DNA of 38,730 nt, taken from positions 1-38,730 of the forward strand of contig JABFXX010000652.1 of the NCBI GenBank assembly GCA_013368795.1, written 5' to 3'. The notes beneath the pieces were generated by a model that saw nothing but the letters and a program-made list of their open reading frames with translations, was not told the origin of the DNA and did no database searches. Shown here one piece after another: positions 8,136 through 15,096 of the stretch (positions within the stretch are counted from its first letter, which is position 1; each line of letters begins with the position of its first letter). The DNA is from Kofleriaceae bacterium (lineage in GTDB: Bacteria; Myxococcota_A; Polyangia; Haliangiales; Haliangiaceae). A program made the translations under genes and the position numbers.

Positions 8136-8612
8136 TCAGATGCTGCAGTCGACGGGAATGTAAGAAGGGATCGTGCAGATCGAGACCCGGAACTGGAACG
8201 TGCCCGTGAACAGCGTGCCGCACCAGTCGTGCACCGGGTCGTGATAGCTCGTCCCCGGCTCGAGACCGAGGATGATCGGCACCTGGTTGGACGGGTCGAT
8301 CTTCGCGACGTCGCAGTCAGTATCGCCGACGTTGATCCAGTTGACCTGGAACGACGTCCCCGCGGCGACCCCGATCATCGACGGCGTCGCGTGGAGCACG
8401 CAGTCGTTGTGACAGTCGATGCGGACGTCGAGCACCGCCGGAAACGCGTCGGGCGTCGGCCTCGCATCGACGGCGGCATCGTGCACGCCACCGTCGTCGC
8501 CGGGTTGCGACACCGCGTCGGGGTCAGTCGCCGCGTCGCCCGTCTGGCCACCCGGATCGTGCGGTCCGTGCGAACCACAAGCGACGAGAAGGACGAGGAG
8601 TGCGCTGCGCAC
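8136..8612 (-). CDS. Small Asp-rich lipoprotein of unknown function
   Basis: 158 residues with a lipoprotein signal (ALLVLLVAC, Cys12), an Asp/Gly/Pro-rich linker (about 15-58) and a small Cys-containing beta domain. In that domain IDCHNDCVLHATP, INVGDTDCDV and HDWCGTLFTGTFQFRV are spaced like a cupredoxin-type or Ig-like beta sandwich; the His and Cys residues could bind metal or form disulphides. I cannot assign a family. The start is GTG at 8612, immediately before the signal peptide. The long Asp/Pro linker after the lipid anchor is the same style as in several other lipoproteins in this window, so it is probably surface exposed. It precedes no gene in its direction and converges on the gene ending at 8132. 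Confidence 0.65.
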   Translation of the reverse strand: MRSALLVLLVACGSHGPHDPGGQTGDAATDPDAVSQPGDDGGVHDAAVDARPTPDAFPAVLDVRIDCHNDCVLHATPSMIGVAAGTSFQVNWINVGDTDCDVAKIDPSNQVPIILGLEPGTSYHDPVHDWCGTLFTGTFQFRVSICTIPSYIPVDCSI

Positions 8613-8656
8613 GACCGGGGCGTATCACGATCGCCGCGGCGCGCGCGCGAAATTCG

Positions 8657-9604
8657 CTAGCGGTCGAGCGCCGCAGCCGCCGCGCCGACGACCGCCTTGA
8701 CGTTCGCGGTCGCGAACTCGATGTCGATATCGGCGAGGGAGTCCGACGACGACTGCAGACAGTGATAGTGCGGATTACGGAAGTCCGCCGTGTCCGTGAT
8801 CATCAGTGCCGGATAGTCCGCATCCCAGAACGGCGCGTGATCCGAGCGACGAAGCGCATCGATCGCGGTCTTGAGCGGCGCGAGCAGCGAGATGTTCACG
8901 ACCGGCAGGTTCACCGTCTTCGCCGTCGCCTGGAGGTCGGCGACTGCCGCCGTCGCGGACTCGTCGTTGACGACGAGGATGAAGTCGCCGCGATAGTCGT
9001 TGGCGGCGATCTGGGCGCCGGCGTCGGGGAACACGGCCTCGAGCGAGGCATCGGTCTTCTGCGAGTTCGGCTCCGTGCTGCGATAGCCGATCATCTCGAA
9101 CACGAGGGAGAGGACGATCTTTGTACCGGCGGCCTTCTCGCGCGCGACGTACGCCGACGAGCCGATGAGCCCGCGCTCCTCTTCGTCCCAGCACGCGACA
9201 ACGAGCGTGCGGTCGTGTGGCTGGAGCGACAGCACCCGCGCGGCCTCGAGCGTCGCCGCGACGCCGGTCCCGTTGTCGTCGGCGCCCGCGCAGTTGGGCA
9301 CGCTGTCGTAGTGAGCCGAGACCACGACGCGCTCGTCGGGCTTCGTCGTCCCGGTGCGGACGCCGATCACGTTGACGCCCGTCGCGTACGTTTGCCGCTC
9401 GACCTCGAAGCCGAGCTTGGCGAACCGCTCCGCGCAGAGATCCTGCACCTCCTGCCAGTGCGCCGTGCCCGGGCTGCGAGGCGCCGCGATCGTCGTCAGG
9501 TCGGCTTCGTACGCCGCGCTATCGACGAGCTCGGGCGGCGACGGCGTATCGGAGCCGCAACCCGTGGCCAGTGCAACGAGCGCATACGCGCGGAGGCTTC
9601 TCAT
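8657..9604 (-). CDS. M28-family zinc peptidase lipoprotein
   Basis: 315 residues. The signal ends in a lipobox (LVALATGC, Cys16). The M28 metal ligands are visible: the HYD segment (His98, Asp100), GADDNGTG (Asp109/110), the WDEEERGLIGS pair (Glu141/142), and near the C-terminus a His in HYHCLQSSSDS. Family knowledge: M28 enzymes are aminopeptidases or glutaminyl-cyclase-like enzymes with two zinc ions. Here it should act at the outer membrane or outside the cell, fitting a scavenging or predatory lifestyle. The ATG at 9604 is used because the signal peptide begins there, although the frame continues upstream into the neighbouring gene. It lies 55 bases after the OmpA-like gene on the same strand. 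Confidence 0.9.
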   Translation of the reverse strand: MRSLRAYALVALATGCGSDTPSPPELVDSAAYEADLTTIAAPRSPGTAHWQEVQDLCAERFAKLGFEVERQTYATGVNVIGVRTGTTKPDERVVVSAHYDSVPNCAGADDNGTGVAATLEAARVLSLQPHDRTLVVACWDEEERGLIGSSAYVAREKAAGTKIVLSLVFEMIGYRSTEPNSQKTDASLEAVFPDAGAQIAANDYRGDFILVVNDESATAAVADLQATAKTVNLPVVNISLLAPLKTAIDALRRSDHAPFWDADYPALMITDTADFRNPHYHCLQSSSDSLADIDIEFATANVKAVVGAAAAALDR

Positions 9605-9659
9605 GGGCCCTCTTCTACCACTACGCGCCGCGCCATTCGGCGGTGAGCGGCTCTGCGGC

Positions 9660-10553
9660 TCACTCGGTAGGCGCGCCGGCGACGATGCCGCCAGGTGCGC
9701 CCGGCGGACGAGCGCCGGGAGCCCCTGGCGGAAGAACGAGCTCGGGTGGCCCCGGTGGAGGAACAAGCCCGGGGGCTCCGCCTGTCGCGCCCGTCCCCTT
9801 GAAGCCTTCGCGCGGTCCAAAGCCGGTCGTGAACTCGGGGGACCCGTCGGTCGGATCCATGCCGATGCCCGTCTGCGCAGCGACGCCATTGCCGCCGGTC
9901 GTCGGCGAGATACCGCCCGCCGGCACGCCGGTCGTGCTGCCATTGATCTGGAGGTCCTCGATGGGCACCTCCGTCGGAGCTGCAGCGATCGCACTCGGAA
10001 CCACGATGACCGTCGTCGGCGCCGGTGCAGGCGCCGCCGGCGTGGCAGCCGGTGCAGGCGCGGCCGGCGTCGGAGCCGGTCGGGTCGGCGCCCGGTGATC
10101 GAGCGCGCGTCCCGCTCGCCGCGCGTCCTCGAGATTCGAACTGCGCTGTTCTCGCGCGAGATCCGGGAATGCGGTTGTGGCGCGCATCACGACCGACTGT
10201 TCGCTGCTGCGCGGATCGCTGTACGCGACGGCCATCATGCGTTCCGGATCGGCGCCGGCGCGTATCAGCGCCGTCCGCACCGCATCGGTTCGCGCCTCGC
10301 TGATCCGAACATTCCTCCTCGACGATCCCTGGCGAGACGTGTGGCCTTCGAGCAGTAGCAAGGCCTCGGGGTGCCTGGCCTGCCATTCCGCAGCCTCCTC
10401 GATGTCGATCATCGCTTCTTGCTGAATGCGAGCCGATGCGCGGTCGAACGAGATGACGCCGAGTGGCGCGCTATCGAGCGTTCGTTCGCGCGTCTCGCCA
10501 TGCGCGACGGCGGAAACGATCGTGAGAAGACCAACGACGACGGTACCGCGCAT
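9660..10553 (-). CDS. OmpA-like domain protein with long Pro/Gly/Ala-rich tail
   Basis: 297 residues with a Sec signal (about 1-19, AVAHG). An OmpA-like peptidoglycan-binding domain follows at about 30-120 (ISFDRASARI, LEGHTSRQGSSRRN, ISEARTDAVRTALIRAG). Residues from about 150 to the end are low-complexity Pro/Ala/Gly (repeated PAP/PAA, GAPG and PPGAPG runs) and should be disordered. The usual order is the reverse, with the OmpA domain C-terminal. There is no lipobox, so the protein is probably periplasmic or surface-tethered through peptidoglycan. AGGAG eight bases before the ATG at 10553 supports the start. It is divergent from the propeller lipoprotein gene at 10688. Confidence 0.8.
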   Translation of the reverse strand: MRGTVVVGLLTIVSAVAHGETRERTLDSAPLGVISFDRASARIQQEAMIDIEEAAEWQARHPEALLLLEGHTSRQGSSRRNVRISEARTDAVRTALIRAGADPERMMAVAYSDPRSSEQSVVMRATTAFPDLAREQRSSNLEDARRAGRALDHRAPTRPAPTPAAPAPAATPAAPAPAPTTVIVVPSAIAAAPTEVPIEDLQINGSTTGVPAGGISPTTGGNGVAAQTGIGMDPTDGSPEFTTGFGPREGFKGTGATGGAPGLVPPPGPPELVLPPGAPGARPPGAPGGIVAGAPTE

Positions 10554-10687
10554 GCTCTAGCTCCTGACCGACGGTGGAGCAGCGAGCGTGCCAGTGCGAT
10601 TGCACAATTCGCGCATTGGCCAGGGTCAGTTGTCCCCAGCGGAATCAGGCTGTTCGGCTCGACAGCACGAGTGTTAGGGTCACTTCG
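10554..10687. promoter_or_regulatory. Divergent promoter region, no motif identified
   Basis: These 134 bases separate the divergent starts at 10553 and 10688. I see no convincing -35/-10 pair or operator. A sigma-54-like string at 10589-10604 lacks the -24 GG and is not accepted. Confidence 0.4.
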
Positions 10688-12457
10688 ATGAGGGATTCGC
10701 TACGTGCCGTCGTGGCTTCATGGGTGTTCTTCGCGCTCGCTGCTTGTGGCCCCGGTGGCGGCAGCGACGGCGACCTCGTGTCGATCGAGATCGAACCGGC
10801 GAACGCCACGCTCGAGTACACGGGCACGCCGCTGACGCTCGACTACCACGCGATCGGTCACTTCGCCGATGGCTCGACCGCGGAGCTGACCGACGCGACA
10901 TTCACGCTCGACGCCGCCGGTGTGTCGCTCGGCCAGTTCTCGGCCGCGACGTTCACCGCGACCGGTCAGGCTGCGGGCAAGGGCGGCGTCAGCGCGCAGC
11001 GCGGCGACGTTACCGGCACGACGTCCGTGATCGTGCGCATCCACACGACCGATCTCGGTCCGGGCGTGCCGGCCGATGGCGCGAGCAAGTTCCCCGACGA
11101 CGTCGCACCCGTTGGTGCGCAGTCGCCGACGATTGCATATCCGCTGCAGGACGCGGTCATGCCGACGAGCGTGAAGGCGCCTGTCGTCCAGTGGGAACCC
11201 ACGGGCGGCGTAGATCACCTGTATCGCGTGCGCGTCGTTTCGGGCGACGCGATCGTCGATACGATCCTCGCCCAGGATCCCGCGTTCACGTTCTCGCTGC
11301 AGCCGCAGCACGAGCGCTGGCAGACGCTCAAGAACAGCAGCGACGGCGTCGTGCGGTTCACCGTCGAGCACTGGGACGCTGCGACCGGCGCGCAGGGCAC
11401 CCAGCCGGTGTCGATCCGCATGGTCCCGGCGAGCATCACCGGCGCGATCTACTACTGGAACCTGAACGCCGGGCAGATGGAGCAGATCACCGAGATGGGC
11501 CGCACGGTCGCGATCCAGAATCCGCCGCCGAAGTCGAACGGCAGCCGCTGCGTCGCGTGTCACTCGGTCAGCAAGGACGGCCGCTACCTGTCCGGCGCGC
11601 TGTGGGAAGGCGGCTCGCAAGGCGCCGTGTTCGACATGGCCAATGATGCGGTGAAGACCGCGGATCCGGCGCCGACCGTGACTCCGCTCGCCGAGAACTC
11701 GACGTACACGGTCCTGTTCTCGACGTTCAACGACGACGGCACGCGCCTCATGCTCAATCGCGGCACCGGCCTCGAGGTCATCAACCCGCAGAACGGCACC
11801 AGCGTCGCGACCACGGGCTTGCCGACGAGCGGCGTCGCGCATCCGTCGTGGTCGCCCGATGGCAAGAGCGTCGCGCTCGTGACCAACATCATGGCCGGCG
11901 GTGGCGCGGCGGGCTGGGCCGTCGACTACGATCGTGGCGACCTTGCCGTCATGCCGGTGACCGCGCCCGATACGTTCGGCGCGCCCGTCAGCCTGGTCCC
12001 CGCGGCCTCGGTCGACCCTGCGTTCAGCGCGCCGTCATGGCCGACGTTCGCACCCGACTCGAAATGGATCGCGTACGGCGCGGGCACCAATTCGCGCGGC
12101 CGCAACGACTCGATCGCCGCGGTCTATCCGGGGGCGCTGTTCCTCGTCGACAAGGACGGCGGCGCGTCGTACCGGCTCGACACCGCGTGCGGCGGAGCGC
12201 GCGACTGCTACTTGCCGAACTTCAGCCCGTACGACGACGGCGGCTACTACTGGCTCGTCTTCTACAGCACGCGCGACTACGGCAACGCGCCCGCCGGCAC
12301 CAAGGGCGCCCAGCGCCGCCAGCTCTGGGTCACCGCGATCAACAAGGCAAAGCTCGCGGCCGGCGATCCGAGCTCGGTGCCGTACTGGCTCCCCGATCAG
12401 GACGTGCAGAGCGCGAACATGAGCGCGTACTGGGCGCCGCCTCCGCCGCTCCAGTGA
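10688..12457 (+). CDS. Lipoprotein with Ig-like domain, single CxxCH haem site and TolB/WD40-like beta-propeller
   Basis: 589 residues. The lipobox is FFALAAC (Cys18). Residues 28-120 form a bacterial Ig-like (Big2-type) domain (VSIEIEPANATLEYTGTPLTL). A connecting domain follows, then CVACH (288-292), a single c-type haem attachment motif. The C-terminal 290 residues have propeller-blade motifs (HPSWSPDGKSVALVT, WPTFAPDSKWIAYG, LPNFSPYDDGGYYWLVFYSTRDYG). The protein at 27210-28832 has the same core order (CxxCH then propeller) and is a distant paralogue. Family knowledge: such proteins recur in myxobacterial secretomes with no established function. The ATG at 10688 is chosen at the signal peptide. 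Inference: a periplasmic or surface redox or sensing protein. Confidence 0.8.
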   Translation: MRDSLRAVVASWVFFALAACGPGGGSDGDLVSIEIEPANATLEYTGTPLTLDYHAIGHFADGSTAELTDATFTLDAAGVSLGQFSAATFTATGQAAGKGGVSAQRGDVTGTTSVIVRIHTTDLGPGVPADGASKFPDDVAPVGAQSPTIAYPLQDAVMPTSVKAPVVQWEPTGGVDHLYRVRVVSGDAIVDTILAQDPAFTFSLQPQHERWQTLKNSSDGVVRFTVEHWDAATGAQGTQPVSIRMVPASITGAIYYWNLNAGQMEQITEMGRTVAIQNPPPKSNGSRCVACHSVSKDGRYLSGALWEGGSQGAVFDMANDAVKTADPAPTVTPLAENSTYTVLFSTFNDDGTRLMLNRGTGLEVINPQNGTSVATTGLPTSGVAHPSWSPDGKSVALVTNIMAGGGAAGWAVDYDRGDLAVMPVTAPDTFGAPVSLVPAASVDPAFSAPSWPTFAPDSKWIAYGAGTNSRGRNDSIAAVYPGALFLVDKDGGASYRLDTACGGARDCYLPNFSPYDDGGYYWLVFYSTRDYGNAPAGTKGAQRRQLWVTAINKAKLAAGDPSSVPYWLPDQDVQSANMSAYWAPPPPLQ

Positions 12458-12458
12458 G

Positions 12459-12854
12459 CTAACCGAGCGCCTCCGCGAACGCGCGATGGTTCGCGTAGTC
12501 GCGGGCCTCGACGATCTGTCCGTCGCGCACACGCCAGACGAAGATGTTGCCCACCACGAACGCGCGACCGGTCGTGGTCACCTTGCCGTGGTACTCGTAC
12601 TCGACGACGATGACCTCGGGATCCGCGGTCTCGTGGACGACGATGTTGCGGGCCTCGAGCTCGATCGGAAGTGCGGCGGCGTGTTCGAAATGCGCACGTA
12701 GAGCATCGCGACCGTCGAGCCGCGACGGCGACGGCATCGCGAACGGATGCTGAACGACCGTGTGCTCGGCGTAGAACCGCGCGAGCTCGCCCCACTTCTT
12801 ATGCACGATGCCGTCGATGACCTGCAGTGCAACCTCTCGCGGACTCAGTGGCAT
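12459..12854 (-). CDS. SnoaL/NTF2-like protein
   Basis: 131 residues, one NTF2-like fold (IDGIVHKKWGELARFYAEHTVVQHPF...LDGRDALRAHFEHA...VVEYEYHGKVTTTGRAFVVGNIFVWRVRDGQIVEARDYAN). Members of the SnoaL-like group bind small hydrophobic molecules or act as hydrolases or isomerases. No signal peptide, so cytoplasmic. The ATG at 12854 has GAGGAG at 12864-12869 nine bases upstream, which decides the start. It follows the metallo-beta-lactamase-fold lipoprotein gene by 17 bases and should be its operon partner. Its stop is one base from the stop of the convergent propeller gene. Confidence 0.8.
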   Translation of the reverse strand: MPLSPREVALQVIDGIVHKKWGELARFYAEHTVVQHPFAMPSPSRLDGRDALRAHFEHAAALPIELEARNIVVHETADPEVIVVEYEYHGKVTTTGRAFVVGNIFVWRVRDGQIVEARDYANHRAFAEALG

Positions 12855-12871
12855 CTCGTTCGACTCCTCGG

Positions 12872-13762
12872 TTACTCGGGTTTCCACACCAGGCCCTGCC
12901 CTTCCGCGACGACGTGCCCGACGCCGCGGAATGGAAAGTGGACCGCGAACACGCGCGTGTGGTCGCTCGCGAGCTGCGCGAGTGTCTGCTGGCGCATCGC
13001 CTCGCCGGCCGCGTGATCGTGATCGAACTGGATCGACCACGCTGGGCGCTGCACCGAGAGGACCGAGTGGTGCGCGACGTCGCCGAGGTAGAACACCTTG
13101 TCGTCACCCGACGAGACCTCGTACGAGCTGTGACCCGGCGTGTGGCCCTGCGTCGCCACGGCCTTCACCTCGGGCAACACCTGCGCGCCCGGCTCGAACG
13201 CAGAGACCTTCGCCTCGATCGCGGCGACGAGGCGCTTGGCGTCGGCGTCCGGATCGGCCCGGAACGTCGCCCACTCGGGTGCCGACATGTGAATCGTCGC
13301 CGACGGGAACGCGAGCGCGCCCGCCTTGGTGACGAGACCGCCGACGTGGTCTCCGTGCGTGTGCGAGATGAAGATATCGGTCACCGCCGACGGTTCGACG
13401 CCTGCGAGCGCGAGCGACTTCGACAGGTGCCCGGCGGTCGGGATGAACGCACCTGCCCCCGTGTCGAACAGGATCACGTGATCGCCGGCCTTCACGAGGA
13501 GGACCTGGACGTCGAGGCGGATCTTGTCGGACGGCAGGCCCGCCGCCGCGAGCACCTCGGCGGCCTCGCTCGTGTGCCCGAGCACGAATGCCTTGCCGTC
13601 GTTCGGCTCGACGATATAGCCATCGTCGAGGGCGAACGCCTCGAGCGATCCGATCTGCAGACGCTCCGCCTTCCCCTGCGCGGTCTCGCTCGGCGCTTGC
13701 GTCGGAGTCGACGAGCCAGAGCATGCGGTCGCGAACAGCACGGCAAGCAAAGTGAACCTCAT
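12872..13762 (-). CDS. Metallo-beta-lactamase-fold hydrolase lipoprotein
   Basis: 296 residues with a lipobox (LLAVLFATAC, Cys14). The zinc-binding motif HTHGDH lies at 134-139, followed by the later ligands in QGHTPGHSSYEV, YLGDVAHH and the C-terminal AVHFPFRGVGHV. This pattern fits the lactonase/AHL-lactonase-like branch of the superfamily, but substrate is not determinable. The lipid anchor indicates export. The ATG at 13760-13762 directly abuts an 8-bp inverted repeat (13763-13787), and no clear Shine-Dalgarno sequence is present. It is followed by the SnoaL-like gene and is divergent from the pectinacetylesterase-like gene. Confidence 0.88.
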   Translation of the reverse strand: MRFTLLAVLFATACSGSSTPTQAPSETAQGKAERLQIGSLEAFALDDGYIVEPNDGKAFVLGHTSEAAEVLAAAGLPSDKIRLDVQVLLVKAGDHVILFDTGAGAFIPTAGHLSKSLALAGVEPSAVTDIFISHTHGDHVGGLVTKAGALAFPSATIHMSAPEWATFRADPDADAKRLVAAIEAKVSAFEPGAQVLPEVKAVATQGHTPGHSSYEVSSGDDKVFYLGDVAHHSVLSVQRPAWSIQFDHDHAAGEAMRQQTLAQLASDHTRVFAVHFPFRGVGHVVAEGQGLVWKPE

Positions 13763-13787
13763 GCGCCGAGCCTGGCATCCTCGGCGC
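13763..13787 (-). promoter_or_regulatory. Start-abutting 8-bp hairpin of the metallo-beta-lactamase-fold gene
   Basis: GCGCCGAG and CTCGGCGC are perfect complements with a 9-base loop, and the 3' arm ends at the base before the ATG. In mRNA this would hide the initiation region. It may be a translational control element or a DNA operator. Confidence 0.45.
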
Positions 13788-13816
13788 GTGGATGCGACGG
13801 ATCGACTCGCGATTCG

Positions 13817-13830
13817 CCGCCCGCGGGCGG
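13817..13830. promoter_or_regulatory. 14-bp perfect palindrome between divergent genes
   Basis: CCGCCCGCGGGCGG is its own reverse complement. It lies in the 90-base divergent region, 22 bases upstream of the ATG at 13853, a usual operator position. In DNA this GC-rich a chance origin is possible. Confidence 0.35.
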
Positions 13831-13852
13831 TGCACTTCGATACAGTCCCCTC

Positions 13853-14938
13853 ATGTACAGACTTGCCGGCGTGTTGTTCGTGCTCGCAGCCTGCGGCGGT
13901 GGTGAGAGCCCCGTCGGAGCGCCTCCAACGCTCGGTACGACGCCCGGCGAGTGGCAGTACGTGCCGATCGAGGGCACGCGCTGCATGGACGGCTCGCCGA
14001 CGGGCATCGGCGTCAACCTCGGTACGAGCGGTGACCTCGTCATCTACCTCGAAGGCGGCGGCGCGTGCTTCAACACCAGCACGTGTCGCTCCGTCGCCCA
14101 TCCCTCGGGCTGGGGCCCCGACGGCTTCGACGTGAACATCGCGCCCTACAAGATCGGCCTGTTCGATCGCCTGGATGACGCGAACCCGCTGCACGACGCG
14201 ACGTTCGTGTTCGTGCCGTACTGCACCGGCGACGTGCACGCGGGCTCGAAGCCCGATGGCATGGGTGGCCGCGCGTTCGTCGGCTACGAGAACATTGGCC
14301 ACGACCTCGACTTCATCGTTCCGAAGTCGCAAGACGTCGCGCGCGTCGTGCTCGCCGGATCGTCGGCCGGCGGCTTCGGCGCGCTCATGAACTACGAGCG
14401 CACGCAGACCGCGTTCGGCGAGACGCCCGTGCATCTGCTCGATGACTCGGGTCCGCCGCTCGGCGACGCGTACCTGACGCCGTGCCTGCAGCAGATGTTC
14501 CGCACGGCGTGGAATCTCGACGCGGCGCTGCCGGCAGATTGCGCCGAGTGCAAGCAGCCCGACGGCGGTGGGTTGCAGAACGCACTAGGCTGGCTCGCCG
14601 ACGCGCATCCCGATCGCCGGCTCGGCCTGGTGACGAGCACGCGCGACGGCACGATCCGCAGCTTCTTCGGCTACGGCTATCCCGACTGCGAGGCCGGTGC
14701 GTCCGGGTTCCCGATGCCCGAGGAGAAGTACGCCGAGGCGATCGCGGACATGCGCGACAACGTGCTCGCGAGTCACCCGAACTTCCGCATCTACTCGAAG
14801 GACAGCGGCGACCACGTGTGGCTGCTCTACGAGCCGGAGACGATCTCACCGCGTCCCGACGGCAGCGGCGAGCACCTCGCCGACTGGCTGCGCGACATGC
14901 TCGATCCGTCCGCCGACTGGAACAGCGTCGCGCCCTGA
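13853..14938 (+). CDS. Pectinacetylesterase/Notum-family lipoprotein
   Basis: 361 residues with a lipobox (GVLFVLAAC, Cys14). The body matches the pectinacetylesterase family: the YLEGGGACFN oxyanion segment, VFVPYCTGDVHAG, the nucleophile motif GSSAGG at 169-174 (Ser171), LLDDSGPPL, and a C-terminal SGDHVW that supplies the catalytic His. Conserved Cys residues are present (ACFNTSTC, CLQQMF, CAEC). The family removes acetyl groups from plant pectin or, in animals, palmitoleate from Wnt; bacterial members are poorly characterised. The ATG at 13853 starts the signal peptide. With the polysaccharide-lyase-like gene downstream it suggests extracellular glycan breakdown. Confidence 0.85.
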   Translation: MYRLAGVLFVLAACGGGESPVGAPPTLGTTPGEWQYVPIEGTRCMDGSPTGIGVNLGTSGDLVIYLEGGGACFNTSTCRSVAHPSGWGPDGFDVNIAPYKIGLFDRLDDANPLHDATFVFVPYCTGDVHAGSKPDGMGGRAFVGYENIGHDLDFIVPKSQDVARVVLAGSSAGGFGALMNYERTQTAFGETPVHLLDDSGPPLGDAYLTPCLQQMFRTAWNLDAALPADCAECKQPDGGGLQNALGWLADAHPDRRLGLVTSTRDGTIRSFFGYGYPDCEAGASGFPMPEEKYAEAIADMRDNVLASHPNFRIYSKDSGDHVWLLYEPETISPRPDGSGEHLADWLRDMLDPSADWNSVAP

Positions 14939-15096
14939 CTACGAGCTATTCGCTCAGCACTTCTCGCGCGAACAAAGAGAGATTCTGACTTCGACTCTCG
15001 ACGAGGATCGGCGAATCGCGATCTTCGATCGTGTGGAGTCGTGTCGTACAAATAATACACAGCGCCCGCCGAGCGCGACTGCTACGTCGTGCGGCA
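14939..15096 (+). promoter_or_regulatory. Intergenic region upstream of the lyase-like gene
   Basis: 158 bases. There is an AT-rich stretch near 15049-15059 (ACAAATAATAC) that could hold a -10 element, and a GAGAG/CTCTC pair with a 13-base gap at about 14980-15000. Neither is decisive. No ribosome site is obvious before the ATG at 15097. Confidence 0.3.

Noticed and set aside
10589-10604. Sigma-54-like element (TGCCAG-N5-TTGCA) upstream of the propeller gene
   Set aside because: The essential GG of the -24 box is replaced by GC; only partial match, so not supported.
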